From Plantibacter sp. PA-3-X8 (GTDB lineage: Bacteria; Actinomycetota; Actinomycetes; Actinomycetales; Microbacteriaceae), in contig NZ_CP033107.1 of NCBI RefSeq assembly GCF_003856975.1, positions 3,410,001 to 3,474,000 of the forward strand: a stretch of 64,000 bases of DNA, written 5' to 3'. Below the pieces are notes generated by a model. That model had not been told where the DNA came from, made no database searches, and worked only from the letters and a program-made list of their open reading frames with translations. Shown one piece after another: positions 1-11,085 of the stretch (position 1 is the first letter of the stretch; every line of letters starts with the position of its first letter). The translations under genes and the position numbers were made by a program.

Positions 1-387
1 GCGCTCGGTGATCTCGATCTGCTCGCCGGGCTCGGCGTTGAGCACCTCGCCGATGACGTTGAAGACCTTGCCCTTGGTGACGTCGCCGACGGGCACCGAG
101 ATGGGCGAACCCGTGTCGGTGACCTCCTGGCCGCGGACGAGGCCGTCCGTGGGGTTCAGGGCGATGGCGCGGACGAGGTCGTCACCGAGGTGCTGTGCGA
201 CCTCGAGCGTGAGGACCATCGTCTGCTCGCCGATCACGACGCTGGTCTTCAGGGCGTTGTAGATGCCCGGAATCGCGTCGTGCGGGAACTCGATGTCGAC
301 GACCGGGCCGGTGACGCGCGAGATGCGGCCGACGGCGCCGGCCTTCACCTCTGCAGCGCCCTGCTCGGCAGTTGCGGTGGGAGTCAT
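1..387 (-). CDS. atpD: F1Fo ATP synthase subunit beta (5' part; runs off the window)
   Basis: This is the first 129 codons of the catalytic beta subunit of F1; the rest, including the Walker A motif, lies outside the window. The visible N-terminal beta-barrel domain has the family pattern [15 protein letters not shown], then [10 protein letters not shown] and [18 protein letters not shown] at 387 follows a short linker of 47 bases after atpG, so it is the next gene of the atp operon. In the complex beta carries the three catalytic nucleotide sites and alternates with alpha around the gamma shaft. Identity is firm; the downstream epsilon gene is expected but not visible. Confidence 0.97.
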   Translation of the reverse strand, partial: MTPTATAEQGAAEVKAGAVGRISRVTGPVVDIEFPHDAIPGIYNALKTSVVIGEQTMVLTLEVAQHLGDDLVRAIALNPTDGLVRGQEVTDTGSPISVPVGDVTKGKVFNVIGEVLNAEPGEQIEITER

Positions 388-434
388 GTTCTTCTCTTCT
401 CTGTCTCTACAGATACGTGTGCGTGTTGCGATGA

Positions 435-1328
435 CTAGGACGAGAGCGCGTCTGCGCCGCCAACGATTTCGGAAATCTGCTGGGTGATCTCGGCCTGCCT
501 CGCGTTGTTGCGGAGGCGGGTGTAGTCGGTGATGAGCTTGTCGGCGTTGTCGCTGGCCGACTTCATCGCCTTCTGCGTCGCGGCGTGCTTCGCGGCGGAG
601 GACTGCAACAGCGCGTTGAAGATCCGGCTCTCGATGTAGTTCGGGAGCAGTGCATCGAGCACGCTCTCCGCATCCGGCTCGAACTCGTACAGCGGCAGCA
701 CAGCGGTGTCGGTGGGCTCCTCGACGCCTTCGACGACCTCGAGCGGCAGGAGACGGACGACCTCGGGGGTCTGCGTCATCATGCTCACGAGGCGGTTGTA
801 GACGATGTGGATCTCGTCGACGCCACCCTCGGAGGCGTCCGTGAGGAACGCCTTGAGGATGGACTCGCTGATCTCCTGCGCCGTGGCGAAGTCGGGGTTC
901 TCCGTGTTGCCGACCCACTCCCCTGCAGCCTGCATCCGTCGGAACGTGAAGTAGGCGACGGCCTTGCGGCCCACGAGGTAGTGCGTGACGTCCTTGCCCT
1001 GGCTGCGCAGGAGCTCGGTCAGCTCGGCGGCCTCACGGAGGACCTGCGAGTTGAAGGCGCCGGCGAGGCCTCGGTCGGATGCGAACACGACGACCGCAGC
1101 CCGCTCAACCTTCTCCGGCTCGGTCGTGAGCACGTGGTCGACGTTGGAGTACGTCGCGACGGCGGACACGGCACGAGTGATCGCACGAGAATAGGGTCCG
1201 GATGCCGCCACCCGCGCCTGCGCCTTCTGGATGCGCGACGCGGCGATGAGCTCCATCGCCTTCGTGATCTTCTTGGTCGTCTGCGCAGACTTGATCTTCT
1301 GCGTGTAGACCCGGAGTTGAGCGCCCAT
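435..1328 (-). CDS. atpG: F1Fo ATP synthase subunit gamma
   Basis: A 297-residue central-stalk subunit that rotates inside the alpha3beta3 ring and couples proton flow to ATP synthesis. The N-terminal helix carries the family signature ([20 protein letters not shown], residues 12-31), and the C-terminal helix ends with [20 protein letters not shown], both of which form the coiled-coil shaft. Length is normal for actinobacteria. It starts three bases after the atpA stop, so translation is probably coupled to atpA. Position between atpA and atpD is canonical. Confidence 0.98.
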   Translation of the reverse strand: MGAQLRVYTQKIKSAQTTKKITKAMELIAASRIQKAQARVAASGPYSRAITRAVSAVATYSNVDHVLTTEPEKVERAAVVVFASDRGLAGAFNSQVLREAAELTELLRSQGKDVTHYLVGRKAVAYFTFRRMQAAGEWVGNTENPDFATAQEISESILKAFLTDASEGGVDEIHIVYNRLVSMMTQTPEVVRLLPLEVVEGVEEPTDTAVLPLYEFEPDAESVLDALLPNYIESRIFNALLQSSAAKHAATQKAMKSASDNADKLITDYTRLRNNARQAEITQQISEIVGGADALSS

Positions 1329-1331
1329 GGA

Positions 1332-2963
<1,632 letters not shown>

Positions 2964-2978
2964 GTTCCTTTTGGTTGT

Positions 2979-2994
2979 GGAACCCGGGGGTTCC
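2979..2994 (-). other. Intercistronic hairpin between atpH and atpA
   Basis: GGAACCC and GGGTTCC form a perfect 7-bp inverted repeat with a 2-base centre, 16 bases upstream of the atpA start on the coding strand. There is no T-run, so it is more likely an mRNA-stability or translation-tuning element than a terminator. A second, longer GC-rich pairing (GGCCGG at about 3055 with CCGGCC at about 3075) lies at the atpH stop. Confidence 0.5.
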
Positions 2995-3069
2995 GAGAGG
3001 TGCGATCCGTCAGGATCAACGTCTTGAGTTGTGGAGACCGTCGGGCCGGTCCCCGCGCTGCACGGGCCG

Positions 3070-3867
3070 TTATCCGGCCAGTTGCAGACGGAGGTCGTTC
3101 AGTCGGGCAGCGAGGCTGCCGTCGATGACGTCGTCCCCGAGCTGCACGCGCAGTCCACCGACGACGGCGGGGTCGATCACCTGGTTGATCTTCACCTGAC
3201 GGCCGTAGGCCGTGGCGAGGTGGCGCTCGAGGCGCTGGAGCTGCGACGCCTCGATCGGTGCGGCTGCCGTGACCGTGGCGACCGCGAGGCCCTGCTGGTC
3301 GGCGACGATGCCTGATGCGTACCGGAGCAGTTCTCCGATCCGACGGTCACGGGGCTGCTGCACGAGCTGACCGACGATGCTGACGGTCTGCGGGCTCGCC
3401 TTGCCCGCGAGGAGGGACGCCGCGAGGGCACCCTTCGCAGCGGACGAGCCGAGCTTGCTGCTGAGGGCGAGTTCGAGCTCATGGTTGCTCGACACGAGCT
3501 TCCCGAACTCGAACAGCTCGGCCTCGATGTCGCCCTGAGCGCCGGCGGAGATCGAGGCGGCCCGGAGGCCGAGCTCCTCGATGCCCGCGAGCAGGTCGGC
3601 CTCGCTGGACCAGCGGCCGGAGACGACGGTCTGCAGCAGGCCGAGCGCCTGAGCGCTCAGCTGGGTGCCGAAGATCCGCTCGACGACGGTGCGCTTGGCA
3701 CCGGCGTCGGCTGCGGGGTCGCTGAGCGCTGCGCTCAGGTGGCTCGAGCCGCCGATGGCCCGGCCCGCTGCGAACAGTCCGTCCGCGGTGGCCAGATCGG
3801 CCCCGGCGCCGAGGGCGGCGAGGGCCTCCTTCGACGAGGCGAGTGCTTCTCTGGTCGCGCTTCCCAT
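3070..3867 (-). CDS. atpH: F1Fo ATP synthase subunit delta
   Basis: A 265-residue delta subunit, the peripheral-stalk piece that ties the top of F1 to subunit b. It is alpha-helical in the N-terminal half and ends with the recognisable C-terminal motif [20 protein letters not shown] followed by [10 protein letters not shown]. At 265 residues it is longer than the roughly 180 residues of the E. coli protein, as is usual in actinobacteria, but it is not the b-delta fusion seen in mycobacteria, because a separate complete atpF precedes it. The stop of atpF and this start overlap by one base (TAATG), which implies translational coupling. Confidence 0.95.
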   Translation of the reverse strand: MGSATREALASSKEALAALGAGADLATADGLFAAGRAIGGSSHLSAALSDPAADAGAKRTVVERIFGTQLSAQALGLLQTVVSGRWSSEADLLAGIEELGLRAASISAGAQGDIEAELFEFGKLVSSNHELELALSSKLGSSAAKGALAASLLAGKASPQTVSIVGQLVQQPRDRRIGELLRYASGIVADQQGLAVATVTAAAPIEASQLQRLERHLATAYGRQVKINQVIDPAVVGGLRVQLGDDVIDGSLAARLNDLRLQLAG

Positions 3868-4418
3868 TACTTGGCTGCCTTCTCCGACGCTTCGAGGTCC
3901 GCGAGGAACCGGTCGACGACCGCCGTCGCCTTCGCGTCGTCGTTCAGCGTCTCGCCGATGACGCCACTGGCGAGGTCGAGTGCGAGCGTGCCGACCTCGG
4001 CACGCAGCGACACGACGGCCGCCTGACGCTCGGCTTCGATCTGTGCCTGAGCGCTCGCGGTGACGCGAGCGGCCTCGACCGTTGCCTGCTCCTTGAGCTC
4101 GGCGAGGATCGTCTGACCCTCGACACGAGCCTGCTCGCGGATGCGGCCGGCTTCCTGACGGGCCTCGGCGAGCTGAGCGTTGTACTGCTCGAGCGCCGCT
4201 TCGGCCTGCTTCTGCGCTTCATCGGCCTTGGCGATGTTGCCCTCGATGGCCGCTGCGCGGTCGTCGAGGAGCTTCTGCACCTTGGGCAGGACCAGCTTCC
4301 AGAAGAAGCCGAGGATGATGATGAAGACGACGGCAGACCAGACGATGTCGTAGACCGCTGGGATGAGAGGGTTCGTTGGAGCGCCCTCTTCAGCAGCGAT
4401 GATCACTGCATCAAACAT
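3867..4418 (-). CDS. atpF: F1Fo ATP synthase subunit b
   Basis: A 183-residue peripheral-stalk subunit. One membrane helix spans about residues 25-45 (DIVWSAVVFIIILGFFWKL), followed by a long charged coiled coil rich in Ala, Glu and Gln (about 55-150) that forms the stator. ATG at 4418 has a strong Shine-Dalgarno (GGAGGCAAG). It lies between atpE and atpH in the standard order and overlaps atpH by one base. The domain layout leaves little doubt. Confidence 0.97.
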   Translation of the reverse strand: MFDAVIIAAEEGAPTNPLIPAVYDIVWSAVVFIIILGFFWKLVLPKVQKLLDDRAAAIEGNIAKADEAQKQAEAALEQYNAQLAEARQEAGRIREQARVEGQTILAELKEQATVEAARVTASAQAQIEAERQAAVVSLRAEVGTLALDLASGVIGETLNDDAKATAVVDRFLADLEASEKAAK

Positions 4419-4448
4419 CTTGCCTCCTTCGGAGATGTGAAAGGGGGC

Positions 4449-5544
<1,096 letters not shown>

Positions 5545-5650
5545 GTATCTCCAGTTTCGGGGGCGTGGAGCAGAGCTCTCGCGGCGACGAACAGGGGGGA
5601 TGTCTCCTCGCCGCACGCCGAAGCGGTGCTAGTGGGAGGATTCGTTGACG

Positions 5651-5656
5651 AGTCTA
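5651..5656 (-). promoter_or_regulatory. Candidate -10 element of the atp operon
   Basis: TAGACT on the minus strand, about 107 bases before the atpB GTG, fits the TANNNT consensus of the main sigma factor; a weak -35 (TTCGTC) lies 18 bases upstream. The rest of the 239-base gap to the AtpI-like gene shows another TATAGC hexamer near 5702 but no hairpin strong enough to be a terminator, so read-through from upstream is also possible. Confidence 0.5.
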
Positions 5657-5783
5657 GCAAGGAAACCGGGCCCCGACGAACCCAGGGGTGGTATTCCACG
5701 GCTATATTCCGAGCCGCGACCTCGGCTGCGCCTCGAATACCGGTTCCGGCATGCTCCCGCGCGACCACGTTGCGACTGCGGCG

Positions 5784-6269
5784 TCAGCCCTGGTCGGAGT
5801 CCTGCGGCGACGCCTTCGGGAGGATGTCGTCCGAGACGTAGGGCACCCGCACCTTCGCAGCCACGACGGCGTCGATCACGAGCGATCCGACGACACCCAC
5901 GATGACGCTCCCGAACAGGATCGGTGCGTTGACCCACGGCTGGTCCTTCAGGATGAAGCCGAGCACGAGGAAGATGACGAACTTCACGAGCCAGCTGCCC
6001 ATCACCACCCCGAACAGGATGCCGACGAAGAACTCCTGGCCGGACCAGCGGTTGGCGAAGAGGATGCTCACCGAGGTGATGCCGAGGAACACGAGCGCCA
6101 TTGCGGTGCCGATGAGCGCACTCGTCAGCCCGCGGGAACCGTCGACGCTCCAGCCGACCACTCCCCCGACGACGGCGATCACGAGCGCGAGGAGCGCGCT
6201 GTACCGGAGTGCCGTGCGGAAGACCCGGTTGGCGCTCGCGTGCGAGCCGGCCTGGGCGGGAGGAGTCAT
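5784..6269 (-). CDS. AtpI-like small membrane protein
   Basis: A 161-residue integral membrane protein with four predicted helices (about residues 20-42, 48-68, 82-105 and 112-138) and a charged C-terminal tail. Its place directly before atpB is where AtpI/UncI lies in many bacteria; AtpI proteins help c-ring assembly or act with Mg/Ca transport. Sequence similarity to AtpI cannot be proven by eye, so the call rests on size, topology and position. ATG at 6269 overlaps the upstream stop by 4 bases (ATGA), so it is cotranslated with the sugar-phosphate transferase gene. Confidence 0.7.
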   Translation of the reverse strand: MTPPAQAGSHASANRVFRTALRYSALLALVIAVVGGVVGWSVDGSRGLTSALIGTAMALVFLGITSVSILFANRWSGQEFFVGILFGVVMGSWLVKFVIFLVLGFILKDQPWVNAPILFGSVIVGVVGSLVIDAVVAAKVRVPYVSDDILPKASPQDSDQG

Positions 6270-7531
6270 GGGTGCTGGTCCTTTTTGGCGAGAGAGTCGA
6301 GGGTGTCGAGGGTGTCGCCGCTCACGGGCGCCTCGGGGTCGCGCTGCCCGGAGGCCTCGTCGAGCCGATCGTACAGCGCGGACCCGGGAGCGCCCTCCGT
6401 GCCGGTGGCAACGCGCTGCGCGAGCCGGTCGGCCCGCCTGCGGCGACCGATCGGCAGGAGGGTGAACGCCGTGCAGGTGACGACCCCCACGGAGACGAAG
6501 AGGACGGCCAGCCACGTCGGGGCAGCGAAGAACGCCAGGCATCCGACGGAGATGACGACCGTCCAGCCGTAGAAGATGAGGACGGCGTGCACCTGGCTGT
6601 GACCGAGGTCGAGCAGCCGGTGGTGGAGGTGCATCCGGTCGGCGCTGAACGGTGACTTTCCGGCGCGGAGACGACGGAGGACGGCCAAGACGAAGTCGGC
6701 GAGCGGCACGACGAGGATGGCGAACGGCAGCAGGATCGGGATGAACGCGGGCAACAGTTGCGTGCGGCCGAGAGCGGCCGGGTCGACCTGGCCGGTCACG
6801 GCGGCTGCGGAGGTCGCCATGAGCAGCCCGACGAGCAGGGCGCCGGCGTCGCCCATGAACAATCGGGCGGGGTGCCAGTTGAGCGGGAGGAAGCCGAGGC
6901 AGGCTCCGACGAGGATCGCGGCGATCAGCGAGGCCAGGTTGAAGTAGTCGCTCGCCCCGGTGGAGGTCACGAGCAGCTGGGTGTAGACGAAGAACACGGT
7001 GTTCGCGATGACGGCGACACCGGCGACGAGTCCGTCGAGTCCGTCGACGAAGTTGATCGCGTTCATCACGAGCACGATGGCGAAGACCGTCATCGAGAAG
7101 GACACCCATGACGAGCCGACCGTCAGGCCACCGATGGGCAAGGAGTAGATCTGCACACCGAGCCAGGCGACGAGCCCTGCCGCCATGAACTGCGCGGCGA
7201 GCTTGATCATCCAGTCGAGGTCCCACAGGTCGTCGGCGACGCCGATCCCGACGATGAACAGGGCGGCACCGAGGATCGCCAGCACCGGCTCCGGATCGGC
7301 GAACACGAGGTCGAAGAACGGCAGCTGCCAGGCCACGCCGAACGCGACCAGGATGCCGATGAACATCGCGACCCCGCCGAGCCGCGGCGTCGGCGTCTGG
7401 TGGACGTCGCGTTCGCGGATCGGCGGGTGGAGACCGTACTTCACGCCGACCCGCCGCGCGAGGTGGGCGAAGCCGAAGGTGATGCCCGCGCTCACGACGA
7501 GCACGATGAGGTACCCGGAGAACTGGCTCAT
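6266..7531 (-). CDS. Undecaprenyl-phosphate N-acetylaminosugar-1-phosphate transferase (WecA/TagO family)
   Basis: A 421-residue polytopic enzyme of the MraY/WecA/TagO superfamily, which moves a sugar phosphate (usually GlcNAc-1-P) from a UDP-sugar to undecaprenyl phosphate, the first step of teichoic acid or other wall-glycan assembly on the inner leaflet. The motifs QTPTPRLGG (near residue 45), NAINFVDGLDGLVAG (Asp-rich, Mg binding) and FMGDAGALLVG are present, and about ten membrane helices are visible. The C-terminal 60-70 residues are a soluble tail. It overlaps both tsaC and the AtpI-like gene by 4 bases; the tsaC-wecA-atp order is conserved in actinobacteria. Confidence 0.92.
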   Translation of the reverse strand: MSQFSGYLIVLVVSAGITFGFAHLARRVGVKYGLHPPIRERDVHQTPTPRLGGVAMFIGILVAFGVAWQLPFFDLVFADPEPVLAILGAALFIVGIGVADDLWDLDWMIKLAAQFMAAGLVAWLGVQIYSLPIGGLTVGSSWVSFSMTVFAIVLVMNAINFVDGLDGLVAGVAVIANTVFFVYTQLLVTSTGASDYFNLASLIAAILVGACLGFLPLNWHPARLFMGDAGALLVGLLMATSAAAVTGQVDPAALGRTQLLPAFIPILLPFAILVVPLADFVLAVLRRLRAGKSPFSADRMHLHHRLLDLGHSQVHAVLIFYGWTVVISVGCLAFFAAPTWLAVLFVSVGVVTCTAFTLLPIGRRRRADRLAQRVATGTEGAPGSALYDRLDEASGQRDPEAPVSGDTLDTLDSLAKKDQHP

Positions 7532-8196
7532 GGTTCGCGCGGCTCGGGGAGCAGATCGCCCACCACGCCGCGGATCGCCTCGCGGGAGACGGCTCCGTCG
7601 CGCAGGACGACGATCCGTTCGTCGGCTGTGCCGAGTCGGGTCGCGTCGATGATCGTCGACGACTGCTCGCCGCTTTCGCCGCCGTCGAGGTAGACCGAGA
7701 CCGAGTCGCCCAGCATCTCGAGCGCGGCAGCGGCTGAGGTGGCGGCCGGTCGGCCGGTGAGGTTCGCCGAAGAGACCGCCAGCGGGCCGGTGTCCTGCAG
7801 GAGTTCGAGGGTCACCGGGTTCGACGGCATCCGGAGCGCGACCGTGCCCGCGGTCTCGCCGAGGTCCCAGGCGAGCGACGGCTGGGCCTCGAGCACGATG
7901 GTCAGGCCGCCGGGCCAGAACGCCTCGACGAGCCGGTGCACGGCATCCGGGACGGACGCCGCCAAGGCCTCGAGCGTGTTCACACCTGACACGAGGACGG
8001 GCGGCGGTGACTGCCGGGTCCGACCCTTCGCGTCGAGCAGGCGCTGCACCGCGGCCGGCGAGAACGCGTCGGCGGCCACCCCGTAGACCGTGTCGGTCGG
8101 GAGCACGACCAGCTCACCCCTCGCCAGGGCCGTCCGTGCCAAGCGCATCCCGGCGAGCAGCTGCGCGTGATCCTGGCAATCGAAGGTCTGCGGCAT
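7528..8196 (-). CDS. tsaC: L-threonylcarbamoyladenylate synthase (TsaC/Sua5/YrdC)
   Basis: A 222-residue enzyme that makes threonylcarbamoyl-AMP from Thr, bicarbonate and ATP, for the t6A37 modification of ANN-decoding tRNAs. It shows the YrdC motifs VVLPTDTVYGVAADAF (residues 33-48), KGRTRQSP with conserved Lys/Arg, TVALRMPSNP and SSANLTGRPAAT. It lacks the extra C-terminal domain of Sua5 proper, so it is TsaC-length. ATG at 8196 has AGGACC upstream. In many actinobacteria it follows prmC directly; here the polysaccharide block separates them. Confidence 0.93.
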   Translation of the reverse strand: MPQTFDCQDHAQLLAGMRLARTALARGELVVLPTDTVYGVAADAFSPAAVQRLLDAKGRTRQSPPPVLVSGVNTLEALAASVPDAVHRLVEAFWPGGLTIVLEAQPSLAWDLGETAGTVALRMPSNPVTLELLQDTGPLAVSSANLTGRPAATSAAAALEMLGDSVSVYLDGGESGEQSSTIIDATRLGTADERIVVLRDGAVSREAIRGVVGDLLPEPREP

Positions 8197-8269
8197 GTGA
8201 TGGGTCCTGGCTGAACGGGGCCGCCGATCGGTGATCAGTCGGCCGGATGATCGGGGTGACGACGCTCAA

Positions 8270-9256
8270 TCATAGCCTCGGGCGTCTTCCGAGCAGTCTG
8301 GGCAGGCACAGGTAGACGACGAGGACGAGCAGGATGCCGAGGACGGCGAGGACCTGGAAGGGCCAGGCGCCCGTCGCGACGACCACCCCGAGGAGCCCGG
8401 TGGAGAGGGTCGCGACGCTGACGACGGCGGTGGACCCGAGGTGACCGAGTCCGCCGGCGGCGAGACGCTGGTACACGTGGCTGCGATGCGCCTCGTGCAG
8501 CGGCTCCCCCCGCCGCCAGCGCGCGATGATCGTCGTGCCGGTGTCGGCGACGTACACGAGGACCGGGCCGATCAGCGCAACGAAGGAGATGCCGCTGAAG
8601 GCAGCGTAGATGGCGACCGCGACGAGGGAGCCGCCGAGCAGGTAGCTGCCGACGTCGCCCAGGAACATCCGGCGCCGAGCGAGGTTCCACGGCAGGAACC
8701 CGAGGAACGCGGCCGCCACGACGAGGCCGGCTGCCGTGACGCCCGGGAGACCGGCCACGGCGCCGAGACCGGCGTAGAACCCGCCGACGACCGTGCCGTG
8801 CATCGAGGAGATGCCGTTGACGCCGTCCATGAAGTTCGCGATGTTCGTGTAGGCGACGAGCGCCACGATCCCGAGCGGGATCCACCAGGAACTCGCGGCC
8901 ATCGAGACGACGAGCACCCAGGTCGCCACGAGTCCGAGTACGACCTGCAAGCCGAAGCGCACCCTGACGGGGAGTCCGCGGACGTCCTCCACGGCTCCGA
9001 TGGCCGCGTTCACGATCGACACGGCGGCGACGATCCAGAGCGGCAGACTGTGGAGCAGGACCGCGGCCGTGCCGAGACCGACGGCGACCGCGATCGCGAC
9101 GCCGATCCCCCCCCCGCGGATCGTCGGCGTGACGTGCATGGATCGGTGGTTCGGGGTGTCGACGACCGCCCGACGGATGAGGATCGGGCGGATGGCGAGC
9201 TGGGACAGCAGGCTCACGACGAGCGCGAGCACCCCCGCCAGGATGGCAACCGTCAT
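8270..9256 (-). CDS. Polyprenyl-phosphate sugar-1-phosphate transferase, WbpL/WecA-like
   Basis: A 328-residue membrane enzyme, the second member of the WecA/MraY superfamily in this window. Motifs are VVDTPNHRSMH with TIRGGGIGVA (residues 32-55), TNIANFMDGVNGIS (cytosolic Asp-rich motif) and RRMFLGDVGSYLLGG; about ten helices are present. It resembles WbpL, which primes O-antigen synthesis by loading an amino sugar phosphate made by WbpM-type enzymes, and a CapD/WbpM-type gene precedes it with a 4-base overlap. ATG at 9256 was chosen over a much longer frame because of that overlap. The coding strand carries a G9 run in the RGGGIG codons. Confidence 0.88.
   Translation of the reverse strand: MTVAILAGVLALVVSLLSQLAIRPILIRRAVVDTPNHRSMHVTPTIRGGGIGVAIAVAVGLGTAAVLLHSLPLWIVAAVSIVNAAIGAVEDVRGLPVRVRFGLQVVLGLVATWVLVVSMAASSWWIPLGIVALVAYTNIANFMDGVNGISSMHGTVVGGFYAGLGAVAGLPGVTAAGLVVAAAFLGFLPWNLARRRMFLGDVGSYLLGGSLVAVAIYAAFSGISFVALIGPVLVYVADTGTTIIARWRRGEPLHEAHRSHVYQRLAAGGLGHLGSTAVVSVATLSTGLLGVVVATGAWPFQVLAVLGILLVLVVYLCLPRLLGRRPRL
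9107..9115 (-). repeat. Homopolymeric G9 tract inside the WbpL-like gene
   Basis: Nine consecutive C on the plus strand, G on the coding strand, spanning the Gly codons of the RGGGIG motif about 47 codons into the gene. Tracts of this length are prone to slippage and would frameshift the protein early. Confidence 0.7.
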
Positions 9257-11073
9257 TGCACCAGGTGGTGGGTGCCGGCGCCCTCGTCGGCGATGGTCTC
9301 CCGCCAGACGGCGATGTCGAGGAGTGCCGGGTCGAGCGGCTGGATCCGCGTGTGCGAGACCTTCGGGTGCTTCGAGCGGTCGGCGATCTCGTCGGTGTCG
9401 ATGAGGACCTCGTGCAGCTTCTCGCCGTGCCGGAGACCGGTGTACACGATCTCGACGTCCTTGCCGGACGCGGCGATCATGCGCTTGGCGACGTCGAGGA
9501 TGCGGACCGGACGGCCCATGTCGAGGATGAGGACCTCGCCCGGGTCGCCGATCGCGCCGGCCTGGATGACGAGCTTCGACGCTTCGGGGATCGTCATGAA
9601 GAAGCGGGTGACGTCGGGGTGCGTGACCGTGACCGGACCGCCTGCCTCGATCTGGGCGGTGAACGCCGGGATGGCGGAACCGCGGCTGCCGATGACGTTG
9701 CCGAACCGGACCGAGAGGTACCGCGCGTCGGTCTCCTGGGCGCTCATCCATGCGGTGAGCTTCTCGGCGATGCGCTTGCTGTACCCGAGGACGGTCGTCG
9801 GGTTCGCGGCCTTGTCGGTCGAGATGTTGACGAAGGTGCCGACGCCGACCGCCCGCGCCGCGTTGAGGACGTTCAGGGTGCCGAGGACGTTGTTCTTCCA
9901 GGCCTCGTCGGGGTACTGCTCGAGCATCGGAGCGTGCTTCAGCGCTGCCGCGTGGAAGACGACGTCGGGACGGCGGTCTTCGAAGATCTCCATGAGCGAC
10001 GGGAGGTCGCGGATGTCGGCGAGCACGACCTCCTTGGTGTCGAGCAGACCGTGTCCGGAGATCGAGAGCTGCGTGGTGTGGAGCCCCGTCTCGTCGCGGT
10101 CGAGCAGGACGAGCTCCGCCGGACCGAACTGGTTGACCTGCCGGGCGATCTCGGAGCCGATGGATCCGCCGGCACCGGTGACGAGCACGCGCTTACCGGT
10201 GAGGTACCCCGCGATGCTCTCGACCTGCAGGTCGACGGTGTTGCGGCCGATGAAGTCCTCGACGTTGAGGTCGCGCAGGCTCGGCGCGCTCTCGCCCGTC
10301 CCGGGAGCCAGCATCGTGTCGATGGGCGGCACGACGAGCACCCGGAGCTTCGCCTCGTCGGCTCGCTCACTGACCTGGCGGATGAAGTCGTTGTCGACGT
10401 CCGCGATGCTGATGATGAGCGCCTGCGCCCCGGTGCGCTTGACGGCCGCCACCAGGTCGGCTCCCGTGCCGACCACGGCGACCGAGGCGATGCGGAAGTT
10501 GCGCTTCGACGGGTCGTCGTCGATGACGCCCACCGGGAGGTAGGGCGACTGCGGGTCGCGCATGAGCCGAGGGATGATCGACATCCCCAGCGCACCGGCT
10601 CCGTAGACGAGGACGCGCTGCGCCTCGATCGGCCGACTGCGACTGTCGACGAAGAGGCGCTTGATGTACCGCGTGATGCCCATGAAGACGATCGCGAACG
10701 GGAACGCGATCACCGTCGTGGACCGTGGAACCCCCCACGCGACGCCGAACACCGCGTTGACCGCGATGAGGATCGCGGTGACGATCAGCGCGACGACGAT
10801 GAGCTGTTTCGCCTCGTAGAAGCTGCCGAAGCTGTGCAGGCCGTGGTAGTAGCTCCACAGGTAGGCCACGATGAGCTGGGCGACCACGGCGATGACGCAC
10901 AGGAGGACCGTCCCCACGAGGGCCACGCGCTCGTACTCGAGCTCGAACCGGACGAGCTGGGCGACCACGATGGCGAGCACCCAGCACAGTGCGTCGAGGG
11001 CGGTCTTCGCGGCGAAACGAGGACCGGGCGCCTGCGTCCATCTACGGGGGGCGTCGGGGAGCGTGGAGGTCAT
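9253..11073 (-). CDS. Membrane-anchored nucleotide-sugar dehydratase/epimerase (CapD/WbpM family)
   Basis: A 606-residue enzyme of the large FlaA1/CapD/WbpM group, which dehydrates UDP-GlcNAc or a similar sugar to a 4-keto-6-deoxy product for surface glycans. Four N-terminal membrane helices (about 20-130) precede a CoA-binding-like Rossmann domain (VLVYGAGALG near 165) and the catalytic SDR domain (VLVTGAGGSIGSEIA near 300). The catalytic segment reads STDKAANPTTVLGYSKR: the Lys is present, but the YxxxK tyrosine position holds Leu, comparable to the Met of WbpM. It overlaps the WbpL-like gene by 4 bases and follows the epimerase gene by 12. Confidence 0.9.
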   Translation of the reverse strand: MTSTLPDAPRRWTQAPGPRFAAKTALDALCWVLAIVVAQLVRFELEYERVALVGTVLLCVIAVVAQLIVAYLWSYYHGLHSFGSFYEAKQLIVVALIVTAILIAVNAVFGVAWGVPRSTTVIAFPFAIVFMGITRYIKRLFVDSRSRPIEAQRVLVYGAGALGMSIIPRLMRDPQSPYLPVGVIDDDPSKRNFRIASVAVVGTGADLVAAVKRTGAQALIISIADVDNDFIRQVSERADEAKLRVLVVPPIDTMLAPGTGESAPSLRDLNVEDFIGRNTVDLQVESIAGYLTGKRVLVTGAGGSIGSEIARQVNQFGPAELVLLDRDETGLHTTQLSISGHGLLDTKEVVLADIRDLPSLMEIFEDRRPDVVFHAAALKHAPMLEQYPDEAWKNNVLGTLNVLNAARAVGVGTFVNISTDKAANPTTVLGYSKRIAEKLTAWMSAQETDARYLSVRFGNVIGSRGSAIPAFTAQIEAGGPVTVTHPDVTRFFMTIPEASKLVIQAGAIGDPGEVLILDMGRPVRILDVAKRMIAASGKDVEIVYTGLRHGEKLHEVLIDTDEIADRSKHPKVSHTRIQPLDPALLDIAVWRETIADEGAGTHHLVQ

Positions 11074-11085
11074 AACGTGTCGATC

